Below, in pieces: positions 23,236 through 33,341 of a stretch of DNA of 64,000 nucleotides. The notes below the pieces were generated by a model. It was given only the letters and a program-made list of their open reading frames with translations. It was not told the DNA's origin and ran no database searches. The translations under genes and the position numbers were made by a program. Positions within the stretch are counted from its first letter, which is position 1. Each line of letters opens with the position of its first letter. Origin of the DNA: Eucalyptus grandis. Lineage: Eukaryota; Streptophyta; Magnoliopsida; Myrtales; Myrtaceae. The DNA lies in assembly GCF_016545825.1 (NCBI RefSeq), contig NC_052613.1:38513790-38577789 (forward strand). The letters run 5' to 3'.

Positions 23236-23389
23236 TATTTGTACATGATTCTTTGGAATTATGAAAATTTTCAGGCAATGTGTTTGTATTGATTAAGCAA
23301 ATTCCTTATTCCAACCCCCTCGTTAGGAATTAGTGTAGAAGAAAGCACCTATTACACTACAAAGCATGGAAAGTTCAATGGATTTTGCC

Positions 23390-24920
23390 TGTCGGTAACC
23401 ACCGCACCAATTCAAGGACGACCGGCGCCCATTTTAAAAAATGTACAGTTTTGAGCAAAAATAAGATGTAGAGGAACAATTATCGTGATATTTTGGGATG
23501 ATCGGGTCTAGGGTGGATAAGGTCTAGACCCGAACCCCGTACTCCGACCCTATTATAACCGGTTCTCTTTTTTTGGACCCTGTTCCCGACCCTATTTGCA
23601 TTGGACCATGTTCTCGGCCCATCATGTTTTTCCAGTTCGGGAACAGGATTAACCCTTTTTATATTGGAACCTATTTTGCAAGGCTGGCAAGCATCCGTAA
23701 ACCGGGTTGACAGAGGCGACGTGCGATTTCGGGGACACGAAGCAAGGAGAGGCGGAGTGGTGACGTCGGGATCTCATGGGCTACGAGTGTCGCAGAGGAA
23801 AGCGACGGTGGGCGAGCGGAAGCAGCGTCAGCGCTCGGATGGAACAAATTAGGGTTTGCTTTGGCATCAATCATTGGCAAAAACGAACAGAGCAGAGGGC
23901 AACGCTGAGTCGTCGAATCGCTGGATCTGTGGCATTGGGTCACTGATCGGAGGTCGCGGTGGTTGGATCTAGCTGCAGGAGCAGAGCAAGGCGAGCACGA
24001 TGGTGCGGCGCGTTGCGGGGACGCGGGCTCGCGGCGAGAGTTCCGGCGAGATGGGACAAGACGGCTTCGTGGGTCAGGGCAAAATCGATGAGCGTCGAAG
24101 CAAGAGCGTCGTCGGTGGAGGCTCGAGCAGAGGCAATGGGCTCGCTGGTGAGGCAGAGCGTGACGGTGCTAGGTTGAGCTGCTGTGGGGAGCGTCGGCGA
24201 AGGAGATCGGAGGCACGAGCGTCGCGGTGATCGGCTCAGATTTGATAGCGTCGGGCTCTTCTCGGGTGCAGCGACAACAGACGCGAGAATGAGCGAGCGT
24301 CGGCGCTCGAGCGGAGAGGTAGGCACGGGCTCGCTGGTGAGGCGGTAGCGCAAGTTGTGCGGCGTTGCAGGGAATCGGCGGGGGTCGCGAGCTCGGGGAA
24401 GTTTGCGGGTGTGAGAGCATATAGAAACAAATTAGGGTTTTGGTCTTTTTGGGTTGGTTCTCAAACTGTTCCCAAACCGGTCCGGTCAATCCGGTTCCTA
24501 GATGGATAATCCCTCAGAACCGGTTTCGAACCGGTTCAAACTGGTTCTGCATTTTGGAACCGGTTCCCGACCCTGTTTTCCGGGTGGGCCAATCCGGGAA
24601 CCGGGTTGACCCGATCCAATTGCACACCCCTAGTGATATCAACCCTAAAGCATGTAGTACAATAACATATCTATAGTTATTGGTTCGAAGGGGCTCCGCT
24701 TCACTATATTCTGTCCTCATCTAATCACTCAAAATGCTTTTATGCCCAAAATAAAAGCGATGTTTTTTTTTTTTAGGTTGACTCATAGTTGAAAAATATT
24801 ATAGAATCAGGTAAATCAGATATGGCATGGACAGCGGAGTAACTACGCATCATTTGATTAACCTGCCCGACAATAAGAGATTCATTAAGCACAAAACGCT
24901 GGACAGATTTGGTAAGAATC
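23390..24920. repeat. Third, interrupted copy of the 3-kb repeat
   Basis: 23390-23495 aligns (diverged) with the 155-bp unit (e.g. AAGGACGACCGG, GGAACAATTATCGTGAT). 24633-24920 resumes with ATCAACCCTAAAGCATGTAG, ACTCAAAATGCTTTTATGCC and CCCGACAATAAGAGATTCAT, as in 3345-3590 of copy A. The middle is a foreign GC-rich block. Confidence 0.7.
23496..24632. mobile_element. GC-rich insertion with GGAACCGG-type ends
   Basis: About 1.1 kb interrupting the repeat above. Both ends are rich in 'GAACCGGTTC', 'CCCGACCCTGTT' and 'GTTGACCC'; the right end is TTGCACACCCCTAG. The GC-rich middle gives overlapping frames on both strands (Arg/Ala/Ser-rich) that match nothing I know and look like compositional artefacts. 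Probably a non-autonomous DNA transposon; terminal repeats are too diverged for me to fix its class. Confidence 0.45.
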
Positions 24921-25940
24921 AATCTGTCATTGTAAGAATTGGTGGAATAAAGAGTGCTTAGCAAAACAGCTCCCAATGTTCCAAGAGGGTTTGACTACAC
25001 TTCCCCGTTGGGCAGCTTGCCTTTTTTCTCCTATGTCCTTGCTCTCATAAACTCATTTCTTAACCCATACACATGTTAAATAAGTTATAAATACTTAAAT
25101 AGGTTTACAACTTACTTAAACCCAATCGAGACTCTCTTTTAATTCTCTCTCATCCTTACTCAATCTTGTACTCACTCATTTCATAGTCCCTCCTTAGTTT
25201 ATATATGAGTTTTCGTGGATTGAGTTAAATATGAAATTGCTATAACAATACAGGTTGGGTCGGGTGGAGTATGGATTATTATATTTGCATTATATGAGAA
25301 TTTGTCAGAATGAGTTTCGGGTACAACTATTTTTGACCCAACCTGTATGTTTGATAGATTTACTTATTCGAGAAAACAAAAACAAAATTAAAGCATACGC
25401 TACCGGTACCTCTCAAAATTGAGTTTTTGTGCACCACGTACATGAGTCAAAAAAGGATATGCAAATGAGAGCAACTTAGGTCTGATTACAGATGCGCAGT
25501 ATCCAATCCAACCCTTCGTCGGCCAGCTAGCTAGCTCGATGACCCCGGTTCGGGGTCTCATGAGGGACGTATTGTAGTGTATGCAAAGGGTTTAGGAACT
25601 TGAAATTGATCTCGCAAAGGAGGTTATCAGTTCGGTTTCCGATTCCACCCATTCCAAGTCATCGACCGCCATTTGCCACACAGATTCGTGGAAGATAATT
25701 CTGAGCTCGCAAGATTTGAATTCACCAATATTGCTAGAGAAGAACCCACGTCTTCTAACTTCATTGATAACTTATCTTATGGAAGGCTTTATACGCATAC
25801 TTCCTTACATGATGTAGAAGAACTAGTGCACTCGACCATAACGCATCTACAAAGCTACAAGTGACTCAGTTAAGGTCAATAATCTAAACCAAACGGACTT
25901 TGCGACGCCGAACAATCGCGTCCCCTAACTCGTGTATCGG
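24921..25940. other. Intergenic DNA
   Basis: AT-rich, with one 63-codon frame (25673-25864, plus) that I cannot relate to any protein and that shows no splice context. Nothing else is seen. Confidence 0.4.
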
Positions 25941-25949
25941 GGCGGCTCT

Positions 25950-26540
25950 CTAAAGAACGCATCGTGATCGGAAGATAGCGGGCAAAGGAGGCTCCCGCAA
26001 TCTGGCTGGAGAGGCCGGTACTCCGGGGCTAGCTCTCATGCCGTCTTTATCGTCGATCAGGCGTGGCAACTGGAAACCTTCGCTTCCGGCCAATGGGGAC
26101 GCGCATACGAACACCGGCGACAGCAATGGGATCACCGCGGGCTTCAAAGGGTCCACCGCCGCGTCATCGCCATCGACAACGGCACGGTTGAGCTGAAGAG
26201 TTTTTGGGGCGCGCTTCTGAAGCCGGGTCTGGCGCTTCTTCTTTCCCTCGGCCTGGAAACTGAAGCCTTTCTCCATTGTCGAGCGAGAAAAGGTCGAAGA
26301 GGCCGACGGCCTTTTATCGTCTCGTGAAGGAGGAAGGGAGAAGCGCGAGAGAGAAGTGCCGGGGGCGCATGGATGCCTTAGGGGCTTGAAGAGATGGGGA
26401 GATTCAGAATTGGGAGCACTTGGTGGTGCGGAGAAGTCGAGACGGAAATGATGGATCGAGGTTGGTTTTTGGGCTAGTAGAGAGAGAAGAGACATCGTTT
26501 CGAGTGAATTTTCCGAGAATTGAGAGATTCTTCCCTCCAA
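25950..26540 (-). CDS. Uncharacterised small plant protein, possibly starting at an internal Met
   Basis: Open minus-strand frame of up to 196 codons without interruption. The part from the internal MEKGFSFQAEGKKKRQ (ATG near 26276) looks most protein-like: a basic RQTRLQKRAPKTLQLN block followed by VIPLLSPVFVCASP. From memory, a basic 'TRLQK-AP--LQ' block followed by 'IPLLSP' occurs in short uncharacterised plant proteins, so this may be such a gene of about 110 residues. The upstream extension (Ser/Pro/His-rich) may be 5' UTR. No signal peptide or membrane span is evident. Function unknown. Confidence 0.45.
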   Translation of the reverse strand: MEGRISQFSENSLETMSLLSLLAQKPTSIHHFRLDFSAPPSAPNSESPHLFKPLRHPCAPGTSLSRFSLPPSRDDKRPSASSTFSRSTMEKGFSFQAEGKKKRQTRLQKRAPKTLQLNRAVVDGDDAAVDPLKPAVIPLLSPVFVCASPLAGSEGFQLPRLIDDKDGMRASPGVPASPARLREPPLPAIFRSRCVL

Positions 26541-26839
26541 TTCCGTGGCTCGTAGTATTTTGGGGAGCTCCTAGTCAAATGCCCTTTTGTATTATCCTCG
26601 TAAGAAGACGGCTTTTTTGGACCAAAAAAAACCCATTTTTTACTCCTAAAATAATGGTTGGGCATATTTCTTAAATTACTTTTTTATTTTTATTTTGACG
26701 TGATATTATTAGTTAGTGGTAATCACGTTCCCGAAACCCATGTTAGGGTCCACACGGACATGGTGCTAAAATGCTATTTAGTTACTAGGGCGGCATAGCC
26801 ATAGTTATGAGTCCCTTCATTCTGATGGTCATGAATCCG

Positions 26840-26931
26840 TTCCTCTCAATTTGCAATTTTTTTTTGTGAATGGAGTGGTTTATTACTCTCAATTTGCAAT
26901 TTTTTTTTTGTGAATGGAGTGGTTTATCTAT
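26840..26931. repeat. Tandem duplication of a 47-bp unit
   Basis: Two adjacent, nearly identical copies of CTCTCAATTTGCAATTTT...GTGAATGGAGTGGTTTAT, differing in T-run length. Confidence 0.85.
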
Positions 26932-27199
26932 CCTGACGTGGTGGTCTATGAGGTGTCTCAACCTATTCTACCCGTTTGATACATGTCTCATTTACTTGAA
27001 TCAACAGATAAAATTCAATTATCATGCCTAAAAAAACACCATGAAGACATACTTTGACACACGTTCCTTGAAAAATTTATATCGAAAGCGAGGAAGGAAA
27101 TCTTAACTAAAACCGTGGTTCAAGCATTGTCCCAATACACAAATGTCTTTCTTTAAAATTCCAATTTCTATTTGCCGTGCCATAGAGAGAAAAATTGCC

Positions 27200-28560
27200 T
27201 TATTTTGGTAGAAAAATGGTGAATCAAAGACTGGGTTGCATTGGAGAAAATGAGATTTGTTAAAAATGAGGAAAGATATGGGAGGAATAGGCTTTAGAGA
27301 TTTAATATCTTTCAATAAGGCAATGCTTAGAGAGAGAAGCTCGAGAATTTCTCAAAACACACATTCTTTATGGTGTCAAATTTTAAAAGGATTTACTTCC
27401 CTAGAAACTCATTTTGGAATGCTAGAAAAGGAACTCGGCCTTTATGAAGTTGACAAAGTACACTATCTTACCTTCAACGATGTAGTCAATGGAAAATATC
27501 GAGAGTATCAATATTACGAGAGGACAAATGGCTCTAGAGAGAAGTGATTGTGGGGACTTGTGAATTATGGAGAGCTGCTAGAGTTGCTGAGTTAATTATT
27601 AAGGAGGAAGATAGATAGAATGAACAACTATTGCAGAGACTGTTTGATGAGCAATTAGTTGGCAAAATATTAATAATTCCCCTGAAGACCATTAATGCAC
27701 GAGACAAAATTGCATGGACAGAAACAGAGTCAGGTTTCTTCACTATTAAAAGTGCATATAACGAGAGAGAATTGCTGATATCTAGAATATAAGAGCACAA
27801 ACATCTTAAATAGATGGAATGAGCAAATTCTACAGAGATTGTATAATGAACAGTTAGTCGGCGAAATATTAATAATTGCCTTGAAGACCAAAAACCCATG
27901 AGACAAAATTGCATAGACAAGAACTAAGTCAAGTCTCTTCACTAATAAAAATGCATAAGTCAAGTTTCTTCACTAATAAAAATGCATATGACAGAGAGAA
28001 CTGTCGATATCTAGAATACAAGAGCACAAACATCATAATCATTTCAGTCACCTTGTGACTTATGGAATAAAATTTGACACGTGAAACCCCCCTCCCCTAC
28101 CCAAAAAATTAAAATATTTACATGGAGTACATATCAAAATGCTCTTCCTACCAAAGAAAATTTGTGCAGAAGGAAGATATTACTTGACCATACATACACC
28201 CTATGTAACCGAGAGGTTGAGACAGTAAAGCACTTGTTCTTACTCTATCCATAGACTTCATGGATCTGAATAAACCCTACACTAAAAATCGATATTTCAC
28301 GAAGAGGATTGTCACAAATAGAAGAATGGTTACTAAAGTTCAAAGAAAAAGGGAGAACCTTTCATCCTTCGAAACCGTGGCTGGTGTTATGTGGTGCATC
28401 TAACAGGCGAGGCACGATTTCATGTTTCCGCTTAAGTGCCCTAATCCAGCTGGTCCTGTAGAATCGGCACAAATTATGCCCAGAAATCAGTGTAAATGGA
28501 ACTATGAACAATTGGAGCATAATTCATGAACTGATAACCTATCTCAAAGTTATATTCCCC
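27200..28560 (+). pseudogene. L1-type LINE, 3' relic
   Basis: Plus-strand pieces of the C-terminal part of a plant L1 polyprotein. GGIGFRDLISFNKAMLRE (27281) matches the usual G-GFRDL--FN-ALL block after the RT. 'SLWCQILKG' follows. Two tandem copies of 'LVGKILIIPLKT...KIAW' come next. Then comes the zf-RVT region from about 28105 (KIFTWSTYQNALPTKENLC, then CNREVETVKHLF with its Cys/His pattern). Many stops and frameshifts; the RT core and endonuclease are absent, so this is a 5'-truncated dead copy. The poly-A end is not certain (A-runs near 28700). Confidence 0.75.
27616..28035 (+). repeat. About 200-bp tandem duplication inside the LINE relic
   Basis: 27616-27815 and 27816-28035 align: AACTATTGCAGAGACTGT versus AATTCTACAGAGATTGTA, then TTGAAGACC/CTGAAGACC, then 'TCTAGAATA-AAGAGCACAAACAT'. 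The second copy has a further short repeat (GTCAAGT-TCTTCACTAATAA, twice). Confidence 0.8.
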
Positions 28561-28950
28561 AAAGGAATAATCTTTTAAGGCAAACTTCGACCGTTCCTTT
28601 GTTGTTGATCCTAGGTTCTTGAATCAGTACCGAAACCCTGATTTTTTCTTCTTCTTTTTTATTTTTCTATTTTCTGCAAATGGGAGTTTCTCAATATTAA
28701 AAGAAAAAAAAATTACTAATTAGTATTTACTTTAAAATTTAAAATTTAAAATTTAAAAAATTTGGCCAATTCATCCCTTCGATTTGTTAGGTAAAATCAG
28801 ACCAAATCAGTCCCCGAAGATCATCCAAAATCGACCGGTTGGTCCGATCCAAATGTGGTTTCTAAATTAGCCCGGACCATGCATTCCCCTAACTGTAACT
28901 CGGGCTAAACAGCTTCCCCAAATCGAAGGGTCCACTGCGAGCAACATAGT
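28561..28950. other. Intergenic DNA
   Basis: Nothing coding. A triple AAATTTAAAATTT run lies at about 28735-28760. Confidence 0.5.
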
Positions 28951-29180
28951 AAGGGTGCGCATGGAAACACTTGTTTCTTTTGTTCCTGGGAACAAATAAA
29001 AGTGTTTCTGCTCCTGAACGCTTTTGAACAAAAGAACGTGTTTGGTAAGTGTAAAAAACTGTTTTTTGGAATAAAAAAGAACAAAAACATGTTTGAATCA
29101 GTAATTTCTGTTCCTAGAATAGAAAAAGAATCACGTTTGGTAAACGAAAAAATTTCTGTTTTTTATTTTTTTTATTTTTT
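28951..29180. mobile_element. MITE-like element (GCATGGAAAC end)
   Basis: Begins AGGGTGCGCATGGAAACA and continues with TTTGTTCCTGGGAACAAA, 'GTGTTTGGTAA', 'TTCTGTTCC' and 'TTTGGTAAACG'. The same end, inverted, closes the block at 33000-33225 (GTTTCCATGCACGCCC). The right boundary is unclear, so this may be half an element. Confidence 0.45.
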
Positions 29181-30262
29181 TTAAAAAACATGTTTTTAAT
29201 AAAGTTTAAAATTGATATTGAATTCTCATTCTTATAAAATGCTCATTAATTTTATTTTGTTCATGGTTAGTGAAGACAAACATTTTTAGCACATTGCTTT
29301 TGTTTTGCCGTGATTTATTTTTTTTTTCCTCTTTTGCTAAGCTTAAGAAATGAGATCCTTGTGTCTTTTGGAAAAATAGTGCTGCTAATTAATTTATTTA
29401 ACGCTACAAATAGAATGGTGAGATTTATATCCCTTTTAAAGCCTATTTCAATTACCCCCCTGCAATTTTTTACCAAAAAAAAAAAAAAAAAAGATACCCT
29501 ACATTATTAAAGTATAAGAGGACAAAGTTTTCAAAGCAGAAATTATTAATTCACACTTCTCTTACAAACTTGCTATTTCATCCTCTTATGCGCCCACCCA
29601 TTTTCTTTTTTTATACAATGCTAGAGTAGCTATTCAAATATTTTACAATTAAACTCATGATTCTAAATATCGATATTTTATCCCTGTGATTCTTGTTTAT
29701 ATTATGTAATTTGGTCACTGGTTGTTATCATCAATATCAATTATCATGTGATTATGATGTTATGATTCGGTTCAGTCACGAGTAAGATTCGTTGACTTGG
29801 TTACATGCAGATGAGGATCAATCATCAATTGAGAAAAAAAGAAGTCTAGAGAAAATTAAACCAAAACTCAAGGCTCCATCAGATGGGAAAATGATAATAA
29901 CAAATTCATGCCGCAGTAAATGATATCAAACTGATTGTCATTTGAGAGTGATCACAAGGCAATCACGCATGCCTTGTCGCCTTTTCGCGTGCATCCAACA
30001 CGACAACGGTAAAACAGCTGGGGAATCATACTGACTTTCTAAAGCAACATGCGAGGATCATGCGCGAAATGTGAATCGCGTGCGCACGCCCCTGGGAAGC
30101 TTTTCCAGAGCTTGGACGGGAACCATCCCAGGTCAACACCAAGTTAGTTCTCCATGACGTGAAAAGTTTCTTCTTCCATCAGTTTTTCACATTCACCCGC
30201 GACGCTCTAGAATCAAAATAGCAGCAACTTTCATTCTCAGCGTTTCCATCGGAATCACAAAC
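29181..30262. other. Intergenic DNA
   Basis: AT-rich, with a 17-A run near 29475. No gene recognised. Confidence 0.4.
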
Positions 30263-30408
30263 CTGATCGGGCTGTCTTGATGTTATGGTACGAGATTGTC
30301 GACTCCTGCAGAGGTGGAATGTTTTCAGCAGCTAAGAACACCAACTGTGGCAGTCTCTTGTTCCCGTGATCGTAATGGAGGGGTTTGTCGTGAAGGTCAG
30401 GAGAGCAG
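30263..30408 (-). pseudogene. Unrecognised coding-like exon
   Basis: Minus strand, between a CGCAG acceptor and a GTTTGTG donor. One open frame of about 48 codons reads KPLHYDHGNKRLPQLVF, then LAAENIPPLQESTISYHN. It looks like real protein. The LPQLVF-A-E string faintly recalls a segment of cellulose-synthase-like enzymes, but the residues after it do not continue as that family should. I do not assign a function. Confidence 0.3.
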
Positions 30409-31124
30409 CTGCGGGTGGAGAATCACGTCACAGTCCCGTAGATGTCGAAATCAAAATCCCCCATTCGTATAACACAGTTTAAATTACTCCGACTTCTACG
30501 CAAGCTCCATTGTGGTCATTTGGGATGTCCCCCCTTTCTTGATGATACAAGGACATTTCCTGAATCCTAGCAACCTCCAGAGCAATCACAATCATCGCCA
30601 GGGTGGGTCGGAACCATTCAGGATAGATACCGCCGGTGTTATGTAGTTAAATGGCGGGCTTCTCATCGTTGATAGTGTCTACAGCCGATTAGGAATTAGA
30701 TCTTTACCTTGTGAAATATCTTCTGAACAGAGATGCACCTGCACTCCACACTAGTTCCACTGCTTTGCTAACAAGGTCTAGTTGGCCAGGAATCCGATCC
30801 AAACGAACTTGAGTATGAGGACGCCGTGTGGGCTCTTTTCCTGCCCCAGATATAGTCATATATATATAACCCCCCATCTATGTTCTTGCATCGGCAGAGT
30901 CAGATTCTGTTCTCTCTCTCATCTCCCAGAACACCCTCACAGATTCCTTGCAGATATGCTGTTCTTCAGAGCAAGGTTACCTTGCTTGAGTTTCTGGCCT
31001 TCTGCCTCCCTGTGCATCCAGCCATCTAGATCATCATTGTGTGCTCCACAGGACCCAGTATTTGCTTTGCAGGGTGGATAAACATGCCATATGAATTTTT
31101 CTGTGCTTGAAGGTCAAGCCATCT
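30409..31124. other. Intergenic DNA
   Basis: A CATATATATATAACC TATA-like string lies at about 30859, followed by CT-rich sequence. A 99-codon Cys/Pro-rich frame (30782-31081) has no recognisable domain and no exon context. No gene is supported. Confidence 0.4.
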
Positions 31125-31618
31125 CTATTCTATGGACTTAGCTTCTCTTTCATACGAGAGCTTCCTGTACCAAGTATGGAGCGTGCGTAATATCTCCACT
31201 TTGGTTCTCCTCCTTCTAGCATCAATAGCAGAGCACTCAAACTTTGTAGCTTCTGCAAATTCAACTCGTCCCATTACTATCCCAGGCCCGCAGAGATTTA
31301 ATTGCTGCTTCGTCCTCATTGACCAAGTGTAAACTGTCAACTGCATTAGCCCATCTCCCATTTTTCCCGACTGAGATTCTAAAGCATCTACTCGTGCAAG
31401 GAGAGACATTAGACGCCTTGAGAGGTTGAGGCTCAGTTCCAACTCCAGAACCTCCCAAGAACATATGAACAGTCTAGGCTGTATTCTCCTCCTTCCCGAA
31501 TGCTGTTGACGTCACTTGCATCAGCCGCTGGTTCTAAAAATAAATTTTCAGAGCAAAAGGTCCAATATCCTGGTGGACAATCATGAACGGCAGAAACTTT
31601 CCGCCACTCAAGCTCCAT
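31125..31618 (-). CDS. Unrecognised coding-like region, one frameshift
   Basis: Two minus-strand frames abut at about 31440 and read as one protein apart from a 1-base shift. The first starts MELEWRKVSAVHDCPPGYW and ends near SYVLGRFWSW. The second continues ELSLNLSRRLMSLLARVDAL (a leucine-rich amphipathic, probably helical stretch) and ends KLSYEREAKSIE. Total about 165 residues. Composition is ordinary for a soluble protein and unlike the neighbouring random frames. I do not recognise the family. The frameshift type matches that in the genes to the right. Confidence 0.35.
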
Positions 31619-32460
31619 TGTATCAGCCTCCCTTCACCATTTCCATAGCCAATGATCATGTTTTCCGTTTCGGGATATCCCCATCAACCGATGCAACAGT
31701 TCTTGGTTAACTAGTTCCGGCTTTCGCCTTCAACGTAAAATTCAGTGCCGCATTCAAAACTATGCAACAGAGGAAAAAGAAAGAGAATATTAACAGGAAA
31801 AGCACAGAACAACCATGTGACTGATAAAAAGATCGAAAACAGGAGATGACATATTTAGCAATTATTCCCTCCGAACAAATTACATTTCAGATTGCAAGAT
31901 TGAAAGATAACTTGCCATCATCCTATCCTTGATCTTTAAAGATAGCTAAAAGAAAATCATAAAGGCGATAGCATGCTGCCCTTTATGGCTAGCTTTCCCT
32001 GCTTTTCAATTGATGAAACCCAATATGAAGTCTGAAGTCGGAACTTTCTTGACTGGAGCAAAATTCACAGTACAAAGCCAGACTCCATTCGCACACGTAC
32101 AGCACATAACAAGGTGCAGATTGCCAAAAAAATACGTCATGATCCCCCAAACGAATGGGGATCGTATCAGCATTCGTAGCGCGAATCAGCGAATCAGACC
32201 CGGAACAAAGCCATTTGCAAAGACTTGCTCCTCCTGATTTCTTGAGCCCTAACCGACATATGTCGAGTTTCCATTCATCCCTAAAAATCTCCAATCGATC
32301 CATGCGCTTTGGGCGTAAAGTTCGACAGCGATACTTCACCCCGACGTACATAAACCCACAAAAACTTTCAAAATGAAAATTCAATCTGAAGGTACTGGCA
32401 CATCATCGAATCGATCAAAGAAAACATCGGAACAGGGGAAAGAAGAATGAACAGAGTAGG
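31619..32460. other. Intergenic DNA
   Basis: Overlapping frames on both strands at 31989-32384, none with a recognisable domain. No gene is supported. Confidence 0.4.
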
Positions 32461-32499
32461 AGAACGAATGTGCACGCCTGAGAGTGGACGAAAGGAAGC

Positions 32500-32675
32500 A
32501 ATTGCTCGAGCGAGCTGCTGCTGCTGGAGCTGCTGCTCGAGCAGCTGCAGCTCGCTGGAGCTGCAGCTCAAGCAGCTCCAGCGACCTGCTCGAGCGAGCT
32601 GCGGCTCGAGCTCGAGCTGCTGCTCGAGCAGCTGCAGATCGAGCTGCAGCTCGCTCTCGAGCGAGCGTTGCTCCC
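32500..32675. repeat. GAGCTGC/GCAGCTC self-complementary low-complexity tract
   Basis: Built almost wholly from GAGCTGC, GCAGCTC, CTCGAGC and GAGCAGCTGC, so each strand can fold on itself many times. It yields Ala/Arg/Ser/Cys-only frames on both strands, which I regard as artefacts. Confidence 0.85.
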
Positions 32676-32734
32676 CCTTCGGCACGGTAGATCTGGGCGA
32701 GCAATCCGAGCGAGCCGTCCCAGATCTGTTGCGC

Positions 32735-32850
32735 CGAAGGGGAGCAGTGCTGACCGGAGAAGGAGCGCCGAAGGGGAGCGACGCTGACCGGAGGAGGAGC
32801 GCCGAACGGGGAGCGACGCTGACCGGAGAAGGAGGAGCACCAGAAACGTA
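32735..32850. repeat. 36-bp minisatellite, about three units
   Basis: Units of GGAGC(A/G)(G/A)(T/C)GCTGACCGGA followed by GAAGGAGCGCCGAA or a close variant, three times in a row. Confidence 0.8.
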
Positions 32851-32989
32851 CCTGGAGTCGCCGGAGTGAGGAGTCGCCGGAGAGTCAGCCGAGTGGGAGC
32901 CGCCGGAGAGATGGAAGACACGCCGGAAACGGAAGAACGAAGCTTCAGCCGAGAGGAGCGACGACGAGCACGCACGAAGAATTCTTCGC

Positions 32990-33224
32990 TTTGTTCCGAA
33001 TTTGTTCTTTTGTTTCTTTCGTTTTTGTTCTTTTGTTCTTCCGAGAAGTGTTTTTTTTGGAAACAACTTTTTTTTTTTTTTCTCGCTTTCTATTTCGTTC
33101 CGTAAAAAAAAAAAAAGCGAACAAAACGCAACCAAACGCGTTTCTGTTCCTTTTTTGTTCCCGACACTTTCCGTACAAAGTGTGCCGGAAACGTTTCTTA
33201 GAAACGTTTCCATGCACGCCCTAA
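32990..33224. mobile_element. MITE-like element (GTTTCCATGCACGCCC end)
   Basis: Rich in TTTGTTC/GAACAAA pieces with a poly-T and a poly-A tract, 'CCAAACGCGTTTCTGTTCC', a GGAAACGTTTC hairpin and the end TTTCCATGCACGCCCTA. Relative of 28951-29180 in the opposite orientation. The GC-rich tracts at 32500-32850 may belong to the same element; I could not find the left terminal repeat. Confidence 0.45.
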
Positions 33225-33341
33225 AACTGAAATGTCAACCGAATATCATCCAGAGGAGACCATAGAAGCATCAACAACCGAACGCAGCGAAGAGGATAGA
33301 ATAAAAAAGCGGGAAGAATCAATCCAAGCTCACCGATCTCG

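Noticed and set aside
23601..24489. Several overlapping Ala/Arg/Ser-rich frames on both strands
   Set aside because: GC-rich insertion; no domain, no splice context and open in many frames at once.
25673..25864. 63-codon plus-strand frame with ordinary protein composition
   Set aside because: No recognisable family, no clear splice sites, and another frame is open over the same stretch.
31989..32384. 131-codon minus-strand frame
   Set aside because: Cys- and Trp-rich with no domain; an overlapping plus-strand frame is equally open and there is no splice evidence.
32447..32975. Long Ala/Arg/Cys/Ser frames on both strands
   Set aside because: Produced by the GAGCTGC tract and the minisatellite.
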